A model generated the notes under the pieces. That model did not search any database. It was not told the origin of the DNA and worked only from the letters and a program-made list of their open reading frames with translations. Made by a program: the position numbers and the translations under genes. Of a stretch of 64,000 bases of DNA, positions 63,201-64,000 are shown one piece after another. Origin of the DNA: an uncultured Brevibacillus sp. (GTDB lineage: Bacteria; Bacillota; Bacilli; Brevibacillales; Brevibacillaceae); assembly GCF_947502445.1 (NCBI RefSeq), contig NZ_CANMZW010000004.1, forward strand, positions 186,001 to 250,000. Reading direction: 5' to 3'. Positions within the stretch are counted from its first letter, which is position 1. Every line of letters begins with the position of its first letter.

Positions 63201-64000
63201 ATGACCTATTCATATAACCTCAACCGCGATCCACTTGCGGATTACGAGGGTACCTATCCATTCACACCGCACTTCACCGACGCTCCCGGGTTTGCCATGC
63301 ACTATGTTGACGAAGGGCTGCACGGAGGTGAGACCGTGCTTTGTCTTCATGGCGAGCCAACCTGGGGCTATCTGTTTCGGCACCTCATCCCAGTCCTGAG
63401 CTCAAATAGCCGTGTCATTGTCCCTGATCATATGGGATTCGGCAAGAGTGCGACTCCTCAGAATCGTAGCTACTGGCTGCAAGATCATATCGACAATCTC
63501 GAACGGTTCGTGCTTGCGCTCGATCTGCGGGAAATTACGTTGATTATGCACGATTTTGGCGGGCCAGTGGGGATGGGACTCGCCGCCCGCCATCCAGATC
63601 GCATCCGCAGGCTGATCTCTACCAACGGGCCGACACCGTTCGGCCAGTCCAGCCTCGGAGACCGGTTGAGCGCCAATGTCATCGTCTCGCCTTGGTTTCA
63701 ATGGGTTGTTCAAGCGGAGAAGGACGGGAGTCTCGAGACCGTTTTGGGCCAACTCGGTTTTAATATTCTCAGCACGCTCAAACTGAACGGTTTTGAGAAC
63801 CATGCCCTGATTACCGACACCTGGCTGGCGGCTTACGGCTCACACTTTGCCAATCCGTCTGATTGTCTCGGCGCGATCGGCTGGGCAAAAGGGTATGCTA
63901 CAGGCGCGCACCAGTTTGAAGTACCTAATGCCGAAGCCATCCGGATGATTCGTACCAAGCCGGCAATGGCCATTTGGGGAGAGTCTGATCGCACTCTGCA
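63201..64000 (+). CDS. Haloalkane-dehalogenase-like alpha/beta hydrolase (3' partial)
   Basis: ATG 63201 follows AAAGGAGGG; the frame is open to the window end (266 codons). LHGEPTWGYLFR carries the halide-binding/oxyanion residues of haloalkane dehalogenases, and LIMHDFGGPVG has Asp as nucleophile instead of Ser. DHMGFGKS and WGESD, where the acid may lie, follow the same plan. It could hydrolyse haloalkanes or be a related fluoroacetate/epoxide-type enzyme; the C-terminal histidine is outside the window. Confidence 0.85.
   Translation, partial: MTYSYNLNRDPLADYEGTYPFTPHFTDAPGFAMHYVDEGLHGGETVLCLHGEPTWGYLFRHLIPVLSSNSRVIVPDHMGFGKSATPQNRSYWLQDHIDNLERFVLALDLREITLIMHDFGGPVGMGLAARHPDRIRRLISTNGPTPFGQSSLGDRLSANVIVSPWFQWVVQAEKDGSLETVLGQLGFNILSTLKLNGFENHALITDTWLAAYGSHFANPSDCLGAIGWAKGYATGAHQFEVPNAEAIRMIRTKPAMAIWGESDRTL

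Noticed and set aside
1..64000. CRISPR array, phage genes, restriction or other known defence systems
   Set aside because: No regularly spaced repeats, capsid/terminase motifs or methylase-nuclease pairs were seen; the only mobile-element traces are a recombinase tail and an IS110-like fragment.

Overview
The window looks like a chromosome segment of a Brevibacillus-type member of the Paenibacillaceae (Bacillota). Purine-rich Shine-Dalgarno sites precede nearly every gene, GTG and TTG starts are frequent, an opuC-type operon follows a c-di-AMP (ydaO-yuaA) riboswitch, and Gram-positive lipoprotein signal peptides and many peptide-uptake genes are present. No rRNA, complete tRNA, CRISPR array or replication origin was seen. 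Assignments rest on reading motifs by eye; no database search was run. || Layout. 1-7 kb: end of a winged-helix regulator, an operon for an MFS carrier, an AbgB-like M20 amidohydrolase and a glutaminase, then a TetR regulator divergent from an aldehyde dehydrogenase. 7-15.4 kb: a peptide-uptake operon alternating proline-iminopeptidase-like hydrolases with lipoprotein binding proteins, followed by two permeases and two ATPases. 15.4-18.4 kb: remnants of a DoxX gene and a Crp/Fnr regulator, a PfkB sugar kinase, a long palindromic element and an AEC carrier. 18.5-22.7 kb: riboswitch, opuCA-CB-CC-CD and an SGNH esterase. 22.7-29.5 kb: a second peptide-uptake cluster in decay (tail of a binding protein, tail of a permease, headless LysR, headless and nonsense-mutated dppD) with intact dppF, hydrolase, M20 amidohydrolase and oppA-like genes. 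29.5-38 kb: TVP38-type membrane protein, cupin, FHA/winged-helix regulator, PBP2a/PBP3-like penicillin-binding protein, XRE/LysE divergent pair, VOC protein, MazG-like protein and hypotheticals. 38-64 kb: an AT-richer accessory patchwork with an aldo/keto reductase, acetyltransferases, an RsgA paralogue/APH-kinase operon behind an attenuator-like leader, a methyltransferase, a heterodimeric ABC exporter, a colicin-type immunity gene fragment, beta-lactamase-fold hydrolases, a TetR gene with a broken MFS gene, and a haloalkane-dehalogenase-like gene running off the end. || How the genes fit together. The left half is dominated by uptake and hydrolysis of peptides and acyl- or aminobenzoyl-amino acids: permeases and binding proteins import, hydrolases and M20 enzymes cleave, glutaminase releases ammonia and glutamate. 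|| The most striking property is about twenty broken genes, many keeping recognisable N- and C-terminal ends but missing the middle, or divergent pairs that lost both heads at one junction. Three regulatory arrangements also stand out: identical tandem operator-like repeats at the same distance from the -10 box before the cupin and PBP genes that flank the FHA/winged-helix regulator; two promoters with perfect MerR-style 19-bp spacers and the same palindrome 20 kb apart; and a leader with two small ORFs and two terminator hairpins before the RsgA-paralogue/kinase operon.
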